Shown: piece after piece, positions 39,504-51,082 of the stretch
How positions within the stretch are numbered: the stretch's first letter is position 1
Layout of the letters: every line of letters starts with the position of its first letter
Assembly: GCA_019188245.1 (NCBI GenBank)
Contig: JAECZO010000022.1
Coordinates: 62,001-126,000, forward strand
Direction of reading: 5' to 3'
DNA length: 64,000 nt
Origin: Novymonas esmeraldas
Lineage: Eukaryota > Euglenozoa > Kinetoplastea > Trypanosomatida > Trypanosomatidae
Made by a program: the position numbers and the translations under genes
Notes under the pieces: model-generated
Seen by the model: only the letters and a program-made list of their open reading frames with translations
Told to the model about the DNA's origin: nothing
Databases searched by the model: none

Positions 39504-41477
39504 ATGGGGACTACGCACTCCACCGCCCCAGTGGAGGGCCAAGGTCACCCCGACTACTTCTACCGCGGCGTGGCGGCGGCGAAGGAGGGGCGGTGCACCG
39601 TGGCGGAGATTTACTTTGCGCACGCGATGAACGACCACCGCGGTCGATCCTTCTGGGCCCACATGATACCGGCGGTGCTGCCCACCTCCGCGGAGAGTGT
39701 CGCGGCCTCGAGCAAAGCTCCACCGCCAAAGCAGCGAGGCTCCGGGGACGCTGAAAGGCCACCGGTCACACAGGACCAGCAGTGCGCCCGTGCTGCGGTG
39801 GTGTACCGCGCCACCGGGGCATTCGGTAGCACCGTCTCCGACGCGTCCTCTCACGCCTGCGACGTCGGCCAGTCTCCCGTCGAGTGGCCCACGGAGTCCC
39901 CCCACGATACGAGCCCCTGCACCGAGGTGCCGGACATCAAGGCCGACGTGGAGGTGGAGGCGGACGCGGAAGCGGAAGCGGAGGAGGTGATTGGCGCAGC
40001 AGCGGCACCGGTGTCTGATGTGGTGGATGTGTTCTTCCCCCTGAATGGCCGCGTCAGCGACGTCCTCGACTACTTCCGCATGCTGGCGGACATCGCCCTC
40101 ACGTACTTTGAGATGCTTGCCACCACACAGCACGAGAAGAAGATGACGTCGCTCGCCGCGCGCTACTGCCTGCTCACCATCAGCCACACGCAGGTGCTGC
40201 TGCACTGCCTGACACTGTGGAAGGAGGAGCACCTCGGCAGCGACGGGGGAGGCTTCATCGACTACGAGAGGAAGCGCCACGCGAATGCGAACGTCGGCGC
40301 AGTCACCGAGGAGGTGGCGGCAGTGTGGCCAGACTCCGAGGTGTCGGTCACGGTTCCGGAGAGGCGGCCCGAGACACACCTGGACTCCTCTGACTTCGTC
40401 ACGCTCGCGCTGGTGGAGGCGAACTGCCGCTACTACTATCTCTCCTCGCTGCTCAACTACACACGACTTCTCACCAAGGCGTGTGCTGTGGCCGCTGACG
40501 ACGAGAGGCGCGCGCTGGTGTACGGCAACATCCTGGAGCACCTCGACGCCGTCTTCGCATCGGTTCGCAGCGTGGCCCTCGACTACCCACAGGAGTACCT
40601 GAGCGATGTGATCCTCGCGCACATTCCCTCGTGCATGCCTCACGGTGGTGGCTACGGCGATGGCAGCTCACGCGCCACCGGCTCGGAGCGCACCCACCCC
40701 AGCTGGCTCGGAATCAGCGGGGACACCCATCGGCACCTCTACGCGTCTGGCTGCCGCTGGTCACCGCTGTGGTCCGCTCTCATCCCCCTCGCGTGTGCCC
40801 GGAAGGTGCGGCTGAACGTGCAGGAGTCGTCGCGACACCGCGGGCACACGAACCTGCTCTCTCCGGCACAGCGTGTGACGTACTACTACTGCTGCTGGGC
40901 CACCAAAGCCACCGTGCTGACCATCCCAGGATGCAGCCAGTATTTGCTGTCGCGTGCGCTGTCCGGCGCCGCTGCTGGCAAAGGCACGCAGTCCCACAAG
41001 ACGCAGCTGCTAGTGCGCCGTCAGGCCCTGCAAGGCGGCAGTCGACGCGTCAGCAAGTCTGCCTCGAGGGCCCCGCACTCCGACATGGAAGGGGTGACCG
41101 TCTCTCTCGGCACCCTTGACACCAACGGCGTGAGCCGCGGGTGCGACGCGGTCAGCGGTAGCGCGGACAGTGCGGCACAGCTGAAAGCGCTGGCACGGCG
41201 AAGTGGAGGTGGCTACAGGCGTAGCGGTCGCCACGTGAACACGGATCTCGACCTGAGCGACGAGCGGACCTGCATTGTTGTGAGCCAAGATGAGGCGTCG
41301 CAGTTTGGCGCCAGCGGACTCCTGTGTGCTGTGCTTCTGATGAGCGCTGGCGGTCTTGAGGAGGCCGCCGCATCCTACGCGACGGCGCTCGAGCGGCTGG
41401 TGTGCGACACGTACGGCCCAGACTCGGAGGAGATGAACATGACGCGCTACTGGCTGCAGAACGGCATTGAAGCGTGA
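39504..41477 (+). CDS. Myristoylated tandem-family protein, copy 1
   Basis: 657 residues, the most diverged N-terminus of the five copies. The frame is open back to an ATG at 38853, but the paralogues align from MGTTHSTAP at 39504, which has Gly2 and Ser6 for N-myristoylation. A short TPR-like helix pair follows ([20 protein letters not shown]). A variable acidic region with alternating Glu/Ala (about residues 145-170) precedes the main core at about 184-255: [50 protein letters not shown]. Later blocks are [68 protein letters not shown] with [12 protein letters not shown], and [12 protein letters not shown]. The end is a TPR-like helix pair. It is probably a peripheral membrane protein on the cytosolic side of a membrane; the function is unknown. 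It shares a 45-base identical tract with copy 4. Confidence 0.82.
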   Translation: MGTTHSTAPVEGQGHPDYFYRGVAAAKEGRCTVAEIYFAHAMNDHRGRSFWAHMIPAVLPTSAESVAASSKAPPPKQRGSGDAERPPVTQDQQCARAAVVYRATGAFGSTVSDASSHACDVGQSPVEWPTESPHDTSPCTEVPDIKADVEVEADAEAEAEEVIGAAAAPVSDVVDVFFPLNGRVSDVLDYFRMLADIALTYFEMLATTQHEKKMTSLAARYCLLTISHTQVLLHCLTLWKEEHLGSDGGGFIDYERKRHANANVGAVTEEVAAVWPDSEVSVTVPERRPETHLDSSDFVTLALVEANCRYYYLSSLLNYTRLLTKACAVAADDERRALVYGNILEHLDAVFASVRSVALDYPQEYLSDVILAHIPSCMPHGGGYGDGSSRATGSERTHPSWLGISGDTHRHLYASGCRWSPLWSALIPLACARKVRLNVQESSRHRGHTNLLSPAQRVTYYYCCWATKATVLTIPGCSQYLLSRALSGAAAGKGTQSHKTQLLVRRQALQGGSRRVSKSASRAPHSDMEGVTVSLGTLDTNGVSRGCDAVSGSADSAAQLKALARRSGGGYRRSGRHVNTDLDLSDERTCIVVSQDEASQFGASGLLCAVLLMSAGGLEEAAASYATALERLVCDTYGPDSEEMNMTRYWLQNGIEA

Positions 41478-42178
41478 CACAGGCAGGCGGTGTGTCTCGC
41501 GCAGAAGTCATGTTCAAGCAGTGCAGCTCAGTTGCCATCGGTCACAAATGTGTATTTTATTTTTCTGTCTGCGTGTGTGTGTGCGTGTGTGTGTGTGTTT
41601 GTGGCACTTTTTTTCGTTGGATCTCCTCCTCACCAGTCTTCCTCCCTCTGTCTCTCTCTCCCTTCTGATGTTGGTGACTTTTTTTTTTTTCTCTTCTGTT
41701 GCTTGTTGCTTGTTGCTTGTTTTGTTTTGTTTTTGTTCCTAGCGCGTGTGAGCATGTATGTATTTCTTTTACTTCTTTTTTGTGCTTCTCTGATTTCACA
41801 GAACTGCTTTGTGGAGCTCGTAGCTCCCTGCCGCCCTCCCCCTCCTTCATCTCACATGAAACACTCACCACCTCCGTTCTCTAGTTTTCATGTCGTTCTC
41901 CCACGACTTCTCCCCTCGATATGCCTCGGCATGCAATTCTGTTTCCCTTCGTCTCTTTCACTCCCTGTTTTTTTTTTTTTTTTTGAATGAGAGCGCTGTG
42001 ACTTGTGTCTCGCAGCGTCTCTTCCTCCCCCGTCCTTCCCCGTCGTCATCCCTCTCGTCCCCTTGCTCCCCGCATCTCGAGTACCTCGTCTCTTTGCTTT
42101 GCTCTTCTTCCCCCCCCCTCTCTCTCTCTGTCTGTCCCTCTACTTCCTTGTCGTCTTTAATCGTATTCCTGTCATTTT

Positions 42179-42212
<34 letters not shown>

Positions 42213-44224
42213 GACACCATGTATGCCTCCACTTCCTCTCTTTCGGTTTTTTTTTTTTTTTCTATGGTCGTGCTACAGTAGCACTGCTCCGCGTTCGATT
42301 TGCGGAGCTGCGGACAGTGCAGCGTGTGCACACCCTCTCTTCCCTCCTCCTCCCACACACAAACACATGTTTCCCCCTCGTTCTCTTCATTTCGTGCTTC
42401 TTGTTCTCGGATCGCCGTGTGAGCTTTGTGATCGCCGTATCAGTGAACGGCGCGGTGCGCCACTCACCACAGTGTTCTTCTCCCCTCTTTCCTCTTCTCC
42501 CCCCCCTCTCGTTGTCCCATGTCATGACTCTCCTGTCAGTTCGTGTTTCACTTCACATCATGAGGACCTGGATCGGTCTACTCCCTCCATGTGTGTGTAT
42601 CATCTGTTTGTACGCTTTTGCTGTTTCCCTTTCCTCTTCTTTGGCTCTCGCCGACTGCACCCTCTCTCTCTCTCCGTCCTTCTTCTTCTTCCTTCTTCGC
42701 TCCCCATCTCTCTCGTGAGGAAGGGATGGGGATGGAACAAAAGAGGGGAAGGGGGAGAATGGAGGGGAGACAGAGTCCAGCACATCTTTCAAGTTGATGC
42801 AAGATCACTCGTGATCGTGTCGTGGCGGAGCGGATGTACATGGCCGTCGTGTTATCACTCCTTCTCTCTTTCTTCCTTTTTCCTCACTCTATCTTCACCT
42901 CCCCCCTCACCACCACCACCATTACTTGTGGGTATGTGTGTGTCTGTATGGCACATCCCCGCCTGCGTAGCTCCAACGTCAACATTCACACTCTTTGACT
43001 TCGGTCGATGCGCGCCTGTCCCACACGCTTCCGGTGAAACTCCGTGTCCTGTCCTCTTTTTTTTTTGTTCGTTTCCCTTTCTCTTGTCTATCTTCTCATT
43101 TTGAGCCCGTAGCGCTCTCCGCAGCGTCGATGTGCAGACGACAAAGTGAGCCAAAGTGAAGCTGCGGAGGTGGACTGCGCCGTTTGGTGCACGGGGCGAG
43201 CGTGTCACCAACTCTCACATCACTCACGCACGTCGCTCTTGTGTCTGTTCTATATGTCTCTTCAGCTTATTGCTTCAATCACATGTGAGCGCTGTCCCCG
43301 AAATGAAGTAAGCGATACCTCCCCCCCCTTTTCCTCCTTGTCTGACTTCTTTTTTTTTTTCTTCTCTTTCTCTTCTGTTCAACGTTTCCACTCCTCTTCT
43401 CTCCACATACACGCACACTTGAGTTCATGAACAAGGAGAGAGAGAGAGAAGTTGCAACACACACAAAAAGAAAAAAAAATGACCGTGGCACTGTTCCGCT
43501 GCCTCTACTCGACTGCGGTGGTCTGTACTCGATGCGAGGGAAACACCAACATGTCAGCCGCTGCGCAGCCCCGGTGCTCCTATCTGTCCTCTCCACCACT
43601 TTCTGTGATGAAGACCACACACACACACACACACACGAATGATGCCCTCCTACTCTCCGTATCTGACTCTGTCGAATCTGCTCTCCTGTTGCCCCGCTCT
43701 CACACATACGGTCCATCTCTCTTTCTGTTTCGCTTTCTTTTGTATGTCTCGAGGGCGTCTATACAAGCGTCTTTCTATTTCCTTTCTCTCTCTCTTGTGT
43801 ATTTGTTCCCTGTACAGTGTGTTTTCTTATTTTCTGTTCTATTCTCGTGTTTGAAGTGGTGAGGTGGTGGTGCACTTTTTTTTTTTTGTGCCGTGCACAC
43901 GGTGGAGTGCGGGGTAGCGGCGAAGGGACGGCGAAGACGTGAACTCCTCCGAGACGACGCACCCCATCCGCACTTCTCCCGTGCCTCCGTCCTGCACAAC
44001 ACAACACACACACACACACAGAGAACGTGTGCGACAGCGGCTTCTTTGAGTACAGTACTCTCACCACACACAGCCCTTTACAAAGAGAGCGAGCAAACCT
44101 GACACACACGCTTCCACCCACACACACTCGCGGAGTGGACCATCCACAGTGTCGCCCGTCCTCAACTCTCGAATCACCACGCCCCTCTTTCTCTCCCTCT
44201 GCTTTACATCCGAAAAGCGGATAC
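41478..44224 (+). other. Spacer between array copies 1 and 2
   Basis: 2.7 kb. It contains GT repeats near 41573-41600 and 42180-42211, several poly-T runs (for example 41969-41984 and 42246-42260), and CT-rich DNA. The 404-codon ATG frame at 41890-43104 is Phe/Ser/Pro-rich UTR-type sequence. I see no decayed array copy. Confidence 0.6.
44181..44217 (+). promoter_or_regulatory. Candidate spliced-leader acceptor for array gene 2
   Basis: CCCCTCTTTCTCTCCCTCTG leads to an AG at 44216-44217, seven bases before the ATG at 44225. An alternative AG at 43906-43907 follows the poly-T at 43876-43888; from it too the first ATG is 44225. Confidence 0.4.
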
Positions 44225-46081
44225 ATGGGCAACAGGCAGTCGCAGGTGCCTCAGGAGGGTCAGGGCCACCCGGCCCACTACTACCGCGGTGTGGCGGCGG
44301 CGAAGGAGGCTCGCTTCACCGTGGCGGAGCTCTACTTTGTGCAGGCGCTGCAGAAGCACCCCGGCCGCGACTTCTGGAACTTGCTAATGTCCAACGTGAT
44401 ACGAGAGAACGTGACGTCGCCGACGGAGACAGCGGCGCGTGGGTCCGAGTACGCGGCGCATGGAATAGGAGGGCGAGCGCGACAGCAGCAGGAGCAAAGC
44501 TCGGAGAGGACGGACGGGGAGCGGAGCAGGGGAACTTCCCGTGGTCGTGCAGAGACGACCGCGGGGTACTCGAGCGCTTCGGAGCACGCGGATCAGTCGT
44601 CAGCGGCGGAGGAGGAGGAGGCTGTTCATGAGGTGTTCCTTCCGCTGGACGAGCGCATCCACGACATCCTCGACTTCTTCCGCATGCTGGCGGACATCGC
44701 CCTCATCTACCTCGAACTGCTCGCCGCGACGCGGCACAAGGAGAAGGTGCTGTCGCTCGCCTCACGCTACTGCATCTTGACCATCAGCCACACACAAGTG
44801 CTGCTGCACTGCCTGACGCTGTGGAAGGAGGAGCAGGCGTTGGATGGCCGTGGCTTCATCGACTACGAGAAGAAGCGCCAGCGCAGCGATACCATCGATC
44901 CGATGTACGCGGCAGAGGGGGAAGAGGAGGAGAGTCTCGCGGGCGAGGAGACAAACCACGCAGAGCCCCGTCCACCTCAACACCTGTCGCAGACGTCACA
45001 GCTGTACCTCGCCCTGGCGCTCGTGGAGGCGACATGTCGATACTACTTCATGTCGTTCGCGCTCAACTACGCTGCAGTCTTGCGCGCGTGGTACACCGCC
45101 GCCGACGGCGAAGGGAGCAAGCGCCACGCGGTGTACAACAACGCTGTCGATCACATGGAGGCTGTGGTGGAGCTCGTGCAGAGCGCTGCCGAGGAGTACC
45201 CGGGCGAGTACCTGAGCCGCCTTATGGTGCAAACCTTCCCCGACGTGCCGGCGAGCGCGGCGTGGCGGTGGTCGCGACGCTACGATGGCAAGCGCAGGAG
45301 TGGGAGCAGCCCCAGAACGCTGTCCTTCGGGTCCTACCAGCACCGCCACCTCTACGCGCACGCCACGCCGTGGTCACCGCTGCATCAAGGGCTCGTCTCG
45401 CTGCAACTCGTCCGCCGTGTTCGCCTCGTGGTGAGGCAGGAGAGCGGCACCCGCGTGGAGACACGCCTCGCGACTCCTGGGCAACGCATGACCTACCACT
45501 ACCTGTCGTGGATGGCCGACGCCGTGTTCCTGGCCGTGCCGGGCTGCAGCCCGTACGTCCTGACGCGAGCACTGCCAGGGTTCGTGCCACGGCAGGGGAC
45601 ATTATCGCACAAGTCTGAGATGCTGCTGCGAGCACCACGCGACGCGGCCACTGCTGTTGACGCCAACGTTGTCGAATCACCGCAGTGTGACAGCAAAGAG
45701 GCGGCGCTGAGTCAGGAGGCGGCCATGGTGGAGCGGCTGCAGCGACCGCAGCCTCGCGCACAGGAGGGGATGTCAGCGTCGGAGCAGAAGGCGTTCATGA
45801 AGAAGTGCAAGCAGGAGCTGCGACGGAGCGGCCGCAAGATCAACACGGACCTCGACATGAGCGACGAGCGAACGTGCATGATGCTCTGCCAGAATGAGGT
45901 GTGTCTCCTTGGCGGATCGGCGCTGCTCAACTACACACAGCTCTGCGCCGTGGCTGGCGAGGTGGAGTCGGCCGCTGTGTACGCGGAGCAGAGCAAAGCA
46001 GTGGTGCGTGGTCTCTACGGACCTCAGTCGGCAGAGATGCACATGGTTTGCTACCTGCTGAAGGGCGGCATGCGCAGCTAG
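44225..46081 (+). CDS. Myristoylated tandem-family protein, copy 2
   Basis: 618 residues, the shortest copy. It starts MGNRQSQVPQEGQGHP, with Gly2 and Ser6 of an N-myristoylation signal and no nearby cysteine for palmitoylation. The TPR-like pair ([32 protein letters not shown]) is almost identical to copy 3, with a 50-base identical tract at DNA level. A Gln/Glu/Arg-rich variable region of about 75 residues follows. The core lies at about 144-220 ([49 protein letters not shown]). Further blocks are VEATCRYYFMSFALNYAAVL, YPGEYLSRLM, HRHLYAHATPWSPLHQGLVS, GQRMTYHYLSWMADAVFLAV with PGCSPYVLTRALPGFVPRQG, and KINTDLDMSDERTCMMLC. The last 60 residues resemble a TPR pair (EVESAAVYAEQSKAVVRGLY). The role is unknown; a lipid-anchored adaptor is the plainest inference. 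Confidence 0.85.
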   Translation: MGNRQSQVPQEGQGHPAHYYRGVAAAKEARFTVAELYFVQALQKHPGRDFWNLLMSNVIRENVTSPTETAARGSEYAAHGIGGRARQQQEQSSERTDGERSRGTSRGRAETTAGYSSASEHADQSSAAEEEEAVHEVFLPLDERIHDILDFFRMLADIALIYLELLAATRHKEKVLSLASRYCILTISHTQVLLHCLTLWKEEQALDGRGFIDYEKKRQRSDTIDPMYAAEGEEEESLAGEETNHAEPRPPQHLSQTSQLYLALALVEATCRYYFMSFALNYAAVLRAWYTAADGEGSKRHAVYNNAVDHMEAVVELVQSAAEEYPGEYLSRLMVQTFPDVPASAAWRWSRRYDGKRRSGSSPRTLSFGSYQHRHLYAHATPWSPLHQGLVSLQLVRRVRLVVRQESGTRVETRLATPGQRMTYHYLSWMADAVFLAVPGCSPYVLTRALPGFVPRQGTLSHKSEMLLRAPRDAATAVDANVVESPQCDSKEAALSQEAAMVERLQRPQPRAQEGMSASEQKAFMKKCKQELRRSGRKINTDLDMSDERTCMMLCQNEVCLLGGSALLNYTQLCAVAGEVESAAVYAEQSKAVVRGLYGPQSAEMHMVCYLLKGGMRS

Positions 46082-46864
46082 ACGAAGTGTCTGGGTGCTG
46101 ACGAAGAGAGACACTGAGAAGAGGAACGTCTCTGTGTGTTCGGGGTGTGTGTGTCGCTGTGTGTAGGTGCTGCATTGTGGTGGTTAAAGACAAAACAAGC
46201 GAACAAACAGGGAAATGGAACGCGCTACCGTCTTTTTGTTTTTCTGCTTTACTCTTTCCGATGTCTCTCCCCACTCTCCCCGTCCCCTCCCTGCTTCCGT
46301 CCCTCTCGCGACTGTCAACCTCATGCGCACCTCTTCTCAACACATATGAAAGTCCCGCCTGTTTGTCTTGTGTTTGTTATTTTTCTCAACATTCACACGC
46401 ACACCCACGGTACATGCATGGAATGTAGATGGGTAGAGCACTGCGTCGATGTGGACTTTGTCGCTCCGTGTGTGGGTGTTTTTTCTTTTCTTTTCTTCCT
46501 TTTGTGTGTTGTGATATGCTGGTTAACAGATGTGCTCCTGTGCTTTTTTGTTGTTGTTGTTTCGTGGCGCCGTGCGAGTAGGACAGTGCGCAAGGTTAGT
46601 GTATCATATATGCTGTCTTGTATTTCTTGTGTTGTGTTGTGTGTTTATGTATGCCTCTGTGTGTGTGTGTGTGTGTGTTGTCCCTACATTCTAGATAGTT
46701 GTCGCGACAGTTGCCCAGTATGCGTAGGCCACACTTCACCAGAGCCGTTCGCTCTACTCTGCGTTTTCACCCTCGTCTCCGTTCCCGTCATTGTGGCGCT
46801 CCTCCCTACTCCTTCTTCTTTTTTCTTCTCCGTCTGTTTCATCGGGATTCCCTGTTCTCTCTTG

Positions 46865-46885
46865 TTTTTTTTTTTTTTTTTTTTT
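46865..46885 (+). repeat. T21 homopolymer
   Basis: Twenty-one consecutive T residues, matched in length only by the run at 61570-61590. Confidence 0.9.
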
Positions 46886-48853
46886 GGGCTTCCTCTGCCG
46901 CGGTGTCTGCCAACTCGAACGCAAAACGTGTGCTCTGTGTTGTCTTTTGTTCTCCGTCCGTTCCTCCTCTCCCCTCCTTGTCTCTCTCCATCTCTCTCTT
47001 CGCGTGTTTGCGTGTGAATGTGGAGAGGTGATGTAGATCTCCCATTCGTTGTCACCGTGCGTCTCGTTCTTTCCTTTTTCACTCTCTTTTTTTTTTTTCC
47101 TTTCTCTCTCACACGCATGTGTTTCCTCCCAATGCCATTGCTGTGGAAGTGTTGGATGTACAGCGCTGGTTTGAAAGTGGTAGTCACCACAACAAGGAGG
47201 GGGAGGGAGTACCGCCTCGCACTGTGTGTGTTGTGTTCTTGCCGCAGCTTCCATATCTTGGCAGGAATGTACAATGGAGGCTTCGGGTACCGCAGAAGAG
47301 ACGCGTTGCTGACTTGCCTGCTCTTTTTTTTCTTTTTCTTTCGTTTGTTTGTTTGTTTCTCACACATATCCACTGATGCAATGTGCCGTTGCTTCCCTTC
47401 CTCTCCCCCCCCTCTTTGCTTTTGCGCACACACAGGAACACACAATCGCCCATGAACGCCTCTGCATCTTCCCTCTTGTTCTTTTTTTTTTTTTGGAGGG
47501 AGGAGGGAGATTTCTCCTTTTGCTGTGTTCTCTCTCCTCTGTTCGATTTGCTGTGAGTTGTTGCCTGGGCTCACTGTGCACCACCCTCATACAATATACG
47601 CCAACTCGCAAGAAAAAAAAAAAAACCACAAACACTGAAATGGACTGTGTGTGTATGTCCGCAATGCACCACCGTCACCCAACACCTTTTTTACTGTCAC
47701 GGATCTCTCTGGAACTTCTCACGCTGTCCTTTTTTTTTTTTCTTTTTTTTCCCCATGCGGTCTCGCGAGATGGGACTGTGACATGTAGGGCAATTCGTCG
47801 TCGCCGTCGCTCTTGTTGTCTGCTCGCTCGAAGTGTGCGTGTCAGCCGAAGACGGCAGAGAGGAAGATGATGGCTACATGTTCATTGAGGTGTCTGCGAG
47901 GGAGCGTAGTGTCACACGCGCCTCCACCCTCACTTTTTTTTTTTGTCTGTGTTTTTATGGAATACTGTGCGTTTGTGTGCTTGTCTCTGTGCGCCGTGTT
48001 AGACGAAAGTCTCTTCCTACTTTGTTTTGTCTAGTGGAAAAATGCTGGAGATGCCGTGTCGAGCTGGATGAGGCTCTTTTGCTGTTCGACATTAATTGTT
48101 CTTCCTTGCATGCCTTTGTGTGTGTGTGTGTTTGTGTGTGTGAGTGTGTGCGTGCTAGTGTGTGTGCTAGTGTGTGTTTTCTCGTGGCAGGGTGTTTGTG
48201 TCCCTTCAAGCGCGCCAAAGAGGCTCTTGACCTCACATGTCGATCCACGGTCGGCAGCGACACGGTGTCGGTGCTCGTCCACTGTTCTCCACACTTTTTT
48301 TTTTCTTTTAGATACGCATCATGTGCATTGCTGTAGCCGTCGCGTTAGCGCGAGCGTCTTTGTCCTCCCTTCTGTTCCACCATGCTTCTCTCTCTCTTGT
48401 CTCGCTTCACACCCGTGTTGTCCACCTCCCTCGTGCGGTTCACCCCTGTGCAATCTGTACCGCACCAGTGAAGAGGTAGAAGTCTCAACGGCGTTTGCTG
48501 CTTTCGCCAAACCAACAGAAGAAAAAAAAAAAATGAACAAAAAAACACACCGCCATAGAGGCAGAGACACGCGAGCGCGGAGAAGAGAGCGAATAGTGGA
48601 AAGACCTTTTCAACACACAGACACACAGAGGTGTCGCTCTCACCCTCCTGCAGCCGTAGCCATGCACGTGGTCCTGCGTGCGTCGGGGACACTCCACCGT
48701 CCCCCTTCCTCCTCTTCTCCAGACGCGTGGGTACTACTCCGTAGTTCTGCTTGCGCACACTCCTTCTCTGTGTACGCACCCGAAGTCGTCGTGTCTGAGG
48801 TATGTAGCGGACGTCTCCAACTAGACGACAGTGGCTACTCTAGCACTGTTTGA

Positions 48854-48921
48854 TTCACCTCCCCCACCTCCCTCTCTCTTTCTCTCCCGCATGCACCATA
48901 CCACCCACCTCCGTTGGATAG
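48854..48921 (+). promoter_or_regulatory. Candidate spliced-leader acceptor for array gene 3
   Basis: A CT tract at 48854-48890 is followed by an AG at 48920-48921. No ATG occurs from there to the start at 49148. Confidence 0.45.
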
Positions 48922-49147
48922 ACGTCATAAACTCTCGTCTGCAGCGCAGACAACAGCCGCCCATAACCTGAGCGCTCTGCCGCCCCCCGCCGTCTACCGA
49001 ATCAACGGCACGGATAGCGTCCCGCTCACTGCTGTCACCTTCTTCCATTTCCACCTAACACACACACACACACACACACACACACTCCTGGTCTCACCTC
49101 CCTCTCTCTTTCTTTCTGTGTCCCTCTCTCTCGCTACTGCTTTGGAC

Positions 49148-51082
49148 ATGGGCAACAAGCTGTCGCAGGTGCCTGAGGAGGGGCAGGGCCATCCCGATCT
49201 CTACTACCGCGGTGCGGCAGCGGCGAAGGAGGCGCGCTTCACCGTGGCGGAGCTCTACTTTGTGCAGGCGCTGCAGAAGCACCCGGGCCGCCACTTCTGG
49301 GACACACTCATGGGGGCCGTGGCGACACAAGCGAACGTGGTGCATGCGGACCTGCCGGACACCCTGGACAGTGAGGACGATGCAGAATGTGACGAGGATG
49401 ATGCCGAAATGATGATGAGTCCTAGCGATGTGCTGCGGGAGACCACCGCGCCGACACCGAGGCGACGCAGCAGGTACCTGTCGTGGCCCCGGAAGAGTCG
49501 ACCGCGTATGTCAGAGGTACTGGAGTCCAAGTACGAGCGGCAGAGCCCACGACGTGGCACTGGGGAGACCAAATCTCGGGTCTCAGCGGCGGACGCACGG
49601 AGCGCGCGTCCAGATCGCTGCCCAGACGAGATCGTGGTTCAACTGCCCCTCGACGACCACCTCGCCACCATCCTCGACTTCTTCCGCATGCTGGCGGACA
49701 TCGCTCTCACCTACCTCGAGATGCTCGGCACCACCGCCAACAAGGAGAAGGTGCTTTCCCTTGCCGTGCACTACTGCCTCCTCACACTCAGTCACACACA
49801 GGTGCTGTTCCACTGCTTGACGCTGTGGAAGGAGGAGACGCTGGGGGACGGCGGCGGACTCATCGACCACGCGAAACGGCGGAGGCTGTCCGTCGCAGGC
49901 GCGGCGGTGGAAGAGTGTGGCACGTCTGTGGGGGAGGCGGACAGTGCCGTGCCCATGACGCGGCGCGAGCGGCGCACCATGTCCCGCACAACGTCGGCGC
50001 TCTTCACGCTGGCGCTCGTGGAGGCGAACTGCCGCTACTACTACCTCTCCTTCCTCATCAACTACTGCGCCATCCTCGTCGGCGCCTACGAGCAGATGGA
50101 GGACCCCGAAACGTGTGAGCGAGTCTACGCGAACGTGCAGGAGCATCTCGGCGCGGTGCACGCGGCGCTGCGTGACTTGGCGCAGGAGTACCCGAACGAG
50201 TTTGTCAGCGGCGTCCTCTTGTCGCACTTTGCCGCGGCGGACGGCGACTCTGTGCCTGGCCGAGCATCGCCGATGCTCGCCGGCTCTGTCACCAGGACTG
50301 CGAGGTCTGTGAGTTGGGGTGGTGATCGGCATCGGCACCTCTTCAACGCGTGCGGCGGCTGGTCACCCGTGACGTCGGCACTTCTCCCTCTCTCGGCGGT
50401 GTATGGCATACGCCTGCGCGTGGAGCAGCCGATCGGCTCGTCAGTACAGGTCCCACTTCTGTCTCCGGCGCAGCGCATGGGCTTCCACTACCTGGCGTGG
50501 CAGTCGCCGTTCGTGTGCCTCACCGTGCCGGGAAGCAGCGCGTACCTGCTTGAGCGGTCGCTACCGAACTTTGTTGCTGGCCCAGGCACACGCCGCTGTA
50601 ACCCAACCACGATGAAGCGCATGGCAAGTGACGTGGCTGCCGCGACTGCGACACTCGACGCCTCCGCTGCTGCGGCGGGGGAGGCGGAGAGTGCGACGAC
50701 GGTGCGGACGTCTCGCCGCAGCTCGGTGCAGCTGCACTCCCTCAGCGGATCGTGCTGCGCCACCGACGTCATGACCCCAGCGCAACGCACGGCGTTCATG
50801 AAAAAGTGCACCAGGAGCGTCCAGCGACGCGGACGCGCCATGAACACGGATTTGGACCTGAGCGACGAGCATACCGCTGTGGTGCTCTGCCTGGACGAGG
50901 CGAGCACCATCGGCACGATGTCGCTTGTGGTGGCCGCCAAGCTGGACAAGGCTGCGCGTCACGCCGCTGCGGCCAATGCCCACATTCACACCGCACAGTC
51001 CGTCGCGTCAGCACTGAACGGAGCGGACTCCATGCAACTACAGATGCTGCGTTGTACTCTCTACGAGAGCACCCACTCCTGA
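49148..51082 (+). CDS. Myristoylated tandem-family protein, copy 3
   Basis: 644 residues, starting MGNKLSQVPEEGQGHP (Gly2, Ser6). The TPR-like pair (YYRGAAAAKEARFTVAELYF, QALQKHPGRHFW) matches copy 2 closely. The variable region holds an acidic stretch (SEDDAECDEDDAEMMM, about 77-92) and then basic Arg-rich segments. The core lies at about 171-245 ([52 protein letters not shown]). Here the FIDYEKKR of other copies has become LIDHAKRR. Later blocks are [70 protein letters not shown] with PGSSAYLLERSLPNFVAGPG, and [18 protein letters not shown]. The Cys of PGCS is Ser in this copy. The C-terminal helices are Ala-rich (LDKAARHAAAANAHIHTA). The function is unknown; the conserved blocks indicate the same fold as its neighbours. 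Confidence 0.85.
   Translation: MGNKLSQVPEEGQGHPDLYYRGAAAAKEARFTVAELYFVQALQKHPGRHFWDTLMGAVATQANVVHADLPDTLDSEDDAECDEDDAEMMMSPSDVLRETTAPTPRRRSRYLSWPRKSRPRMSEVLESKYERQSPRRGTGETKSRVSAADARSARPDRCPDEIVVQLPLDDHLATILDFFRMLADIALTYLEMLGTTANKEKVLSLAVHYCLLTLSHTQVLFHCLTLWKEETLGDGGGLIDHAKRRRLSVAGAAVEECGTSVGEADSAVPMTRRERRTMSRTTSALFTLALVEANCRYYYLSFLINYCAILVGAYEQMEDPETCERVYANVQEHLGAVHAALRDLAQEYPNEFVSGVLLSHFAAADGDSVPGRASPMLAGSVTRTARSVSWGGDRHRHLFNACGGWSPVTSALLPLSAVYGIRLRVEQPIGSSVQVPLLSPAQRMGFHYLAWQSPFVCLTVPGSSAYLLERSLPNFVAGPGTRRCNPTTMKRMASDVAAATATLDASAAAAGEAESATTVRTSRRSSVQLHSLSGSCCATDVMTPAQRTAFMKKCTRSVQRRGRAMNTDLDLSDEHTAVVLCLDEASTIGTMSLVVAAKLDKAARHAAAANAHIHTAQSVASALNGADSMQLQMLRCTLYESTHS

Larger units (their letters stand above)
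46082..49147 (+). other. Spacer between array copies 2 and 3
   Basis: 3.1 kb. It includes T21 at 46865-46885, further poly-T runs near 47090, 47480 and 47730, GT repeats near 46656-46679 and 48117-48175, and (AC)n at 49058-49085 just before the next start. No gene seen. Confidence 0.6.

Noticed and set aside
41890-43104. 404-codon ATG frame on the + strand
   Set aside because: The translation is dominated by Phe, Ser and Pro from CT- and T-rich UTR DNA. There are no domain features, and it lies in a spacer between array copies.
46136-47017. 293-codon frame on the + strand
   Set aside because: Spans T21 and GT repeats; poly-Phe and Val/Cys runs, no gene character.
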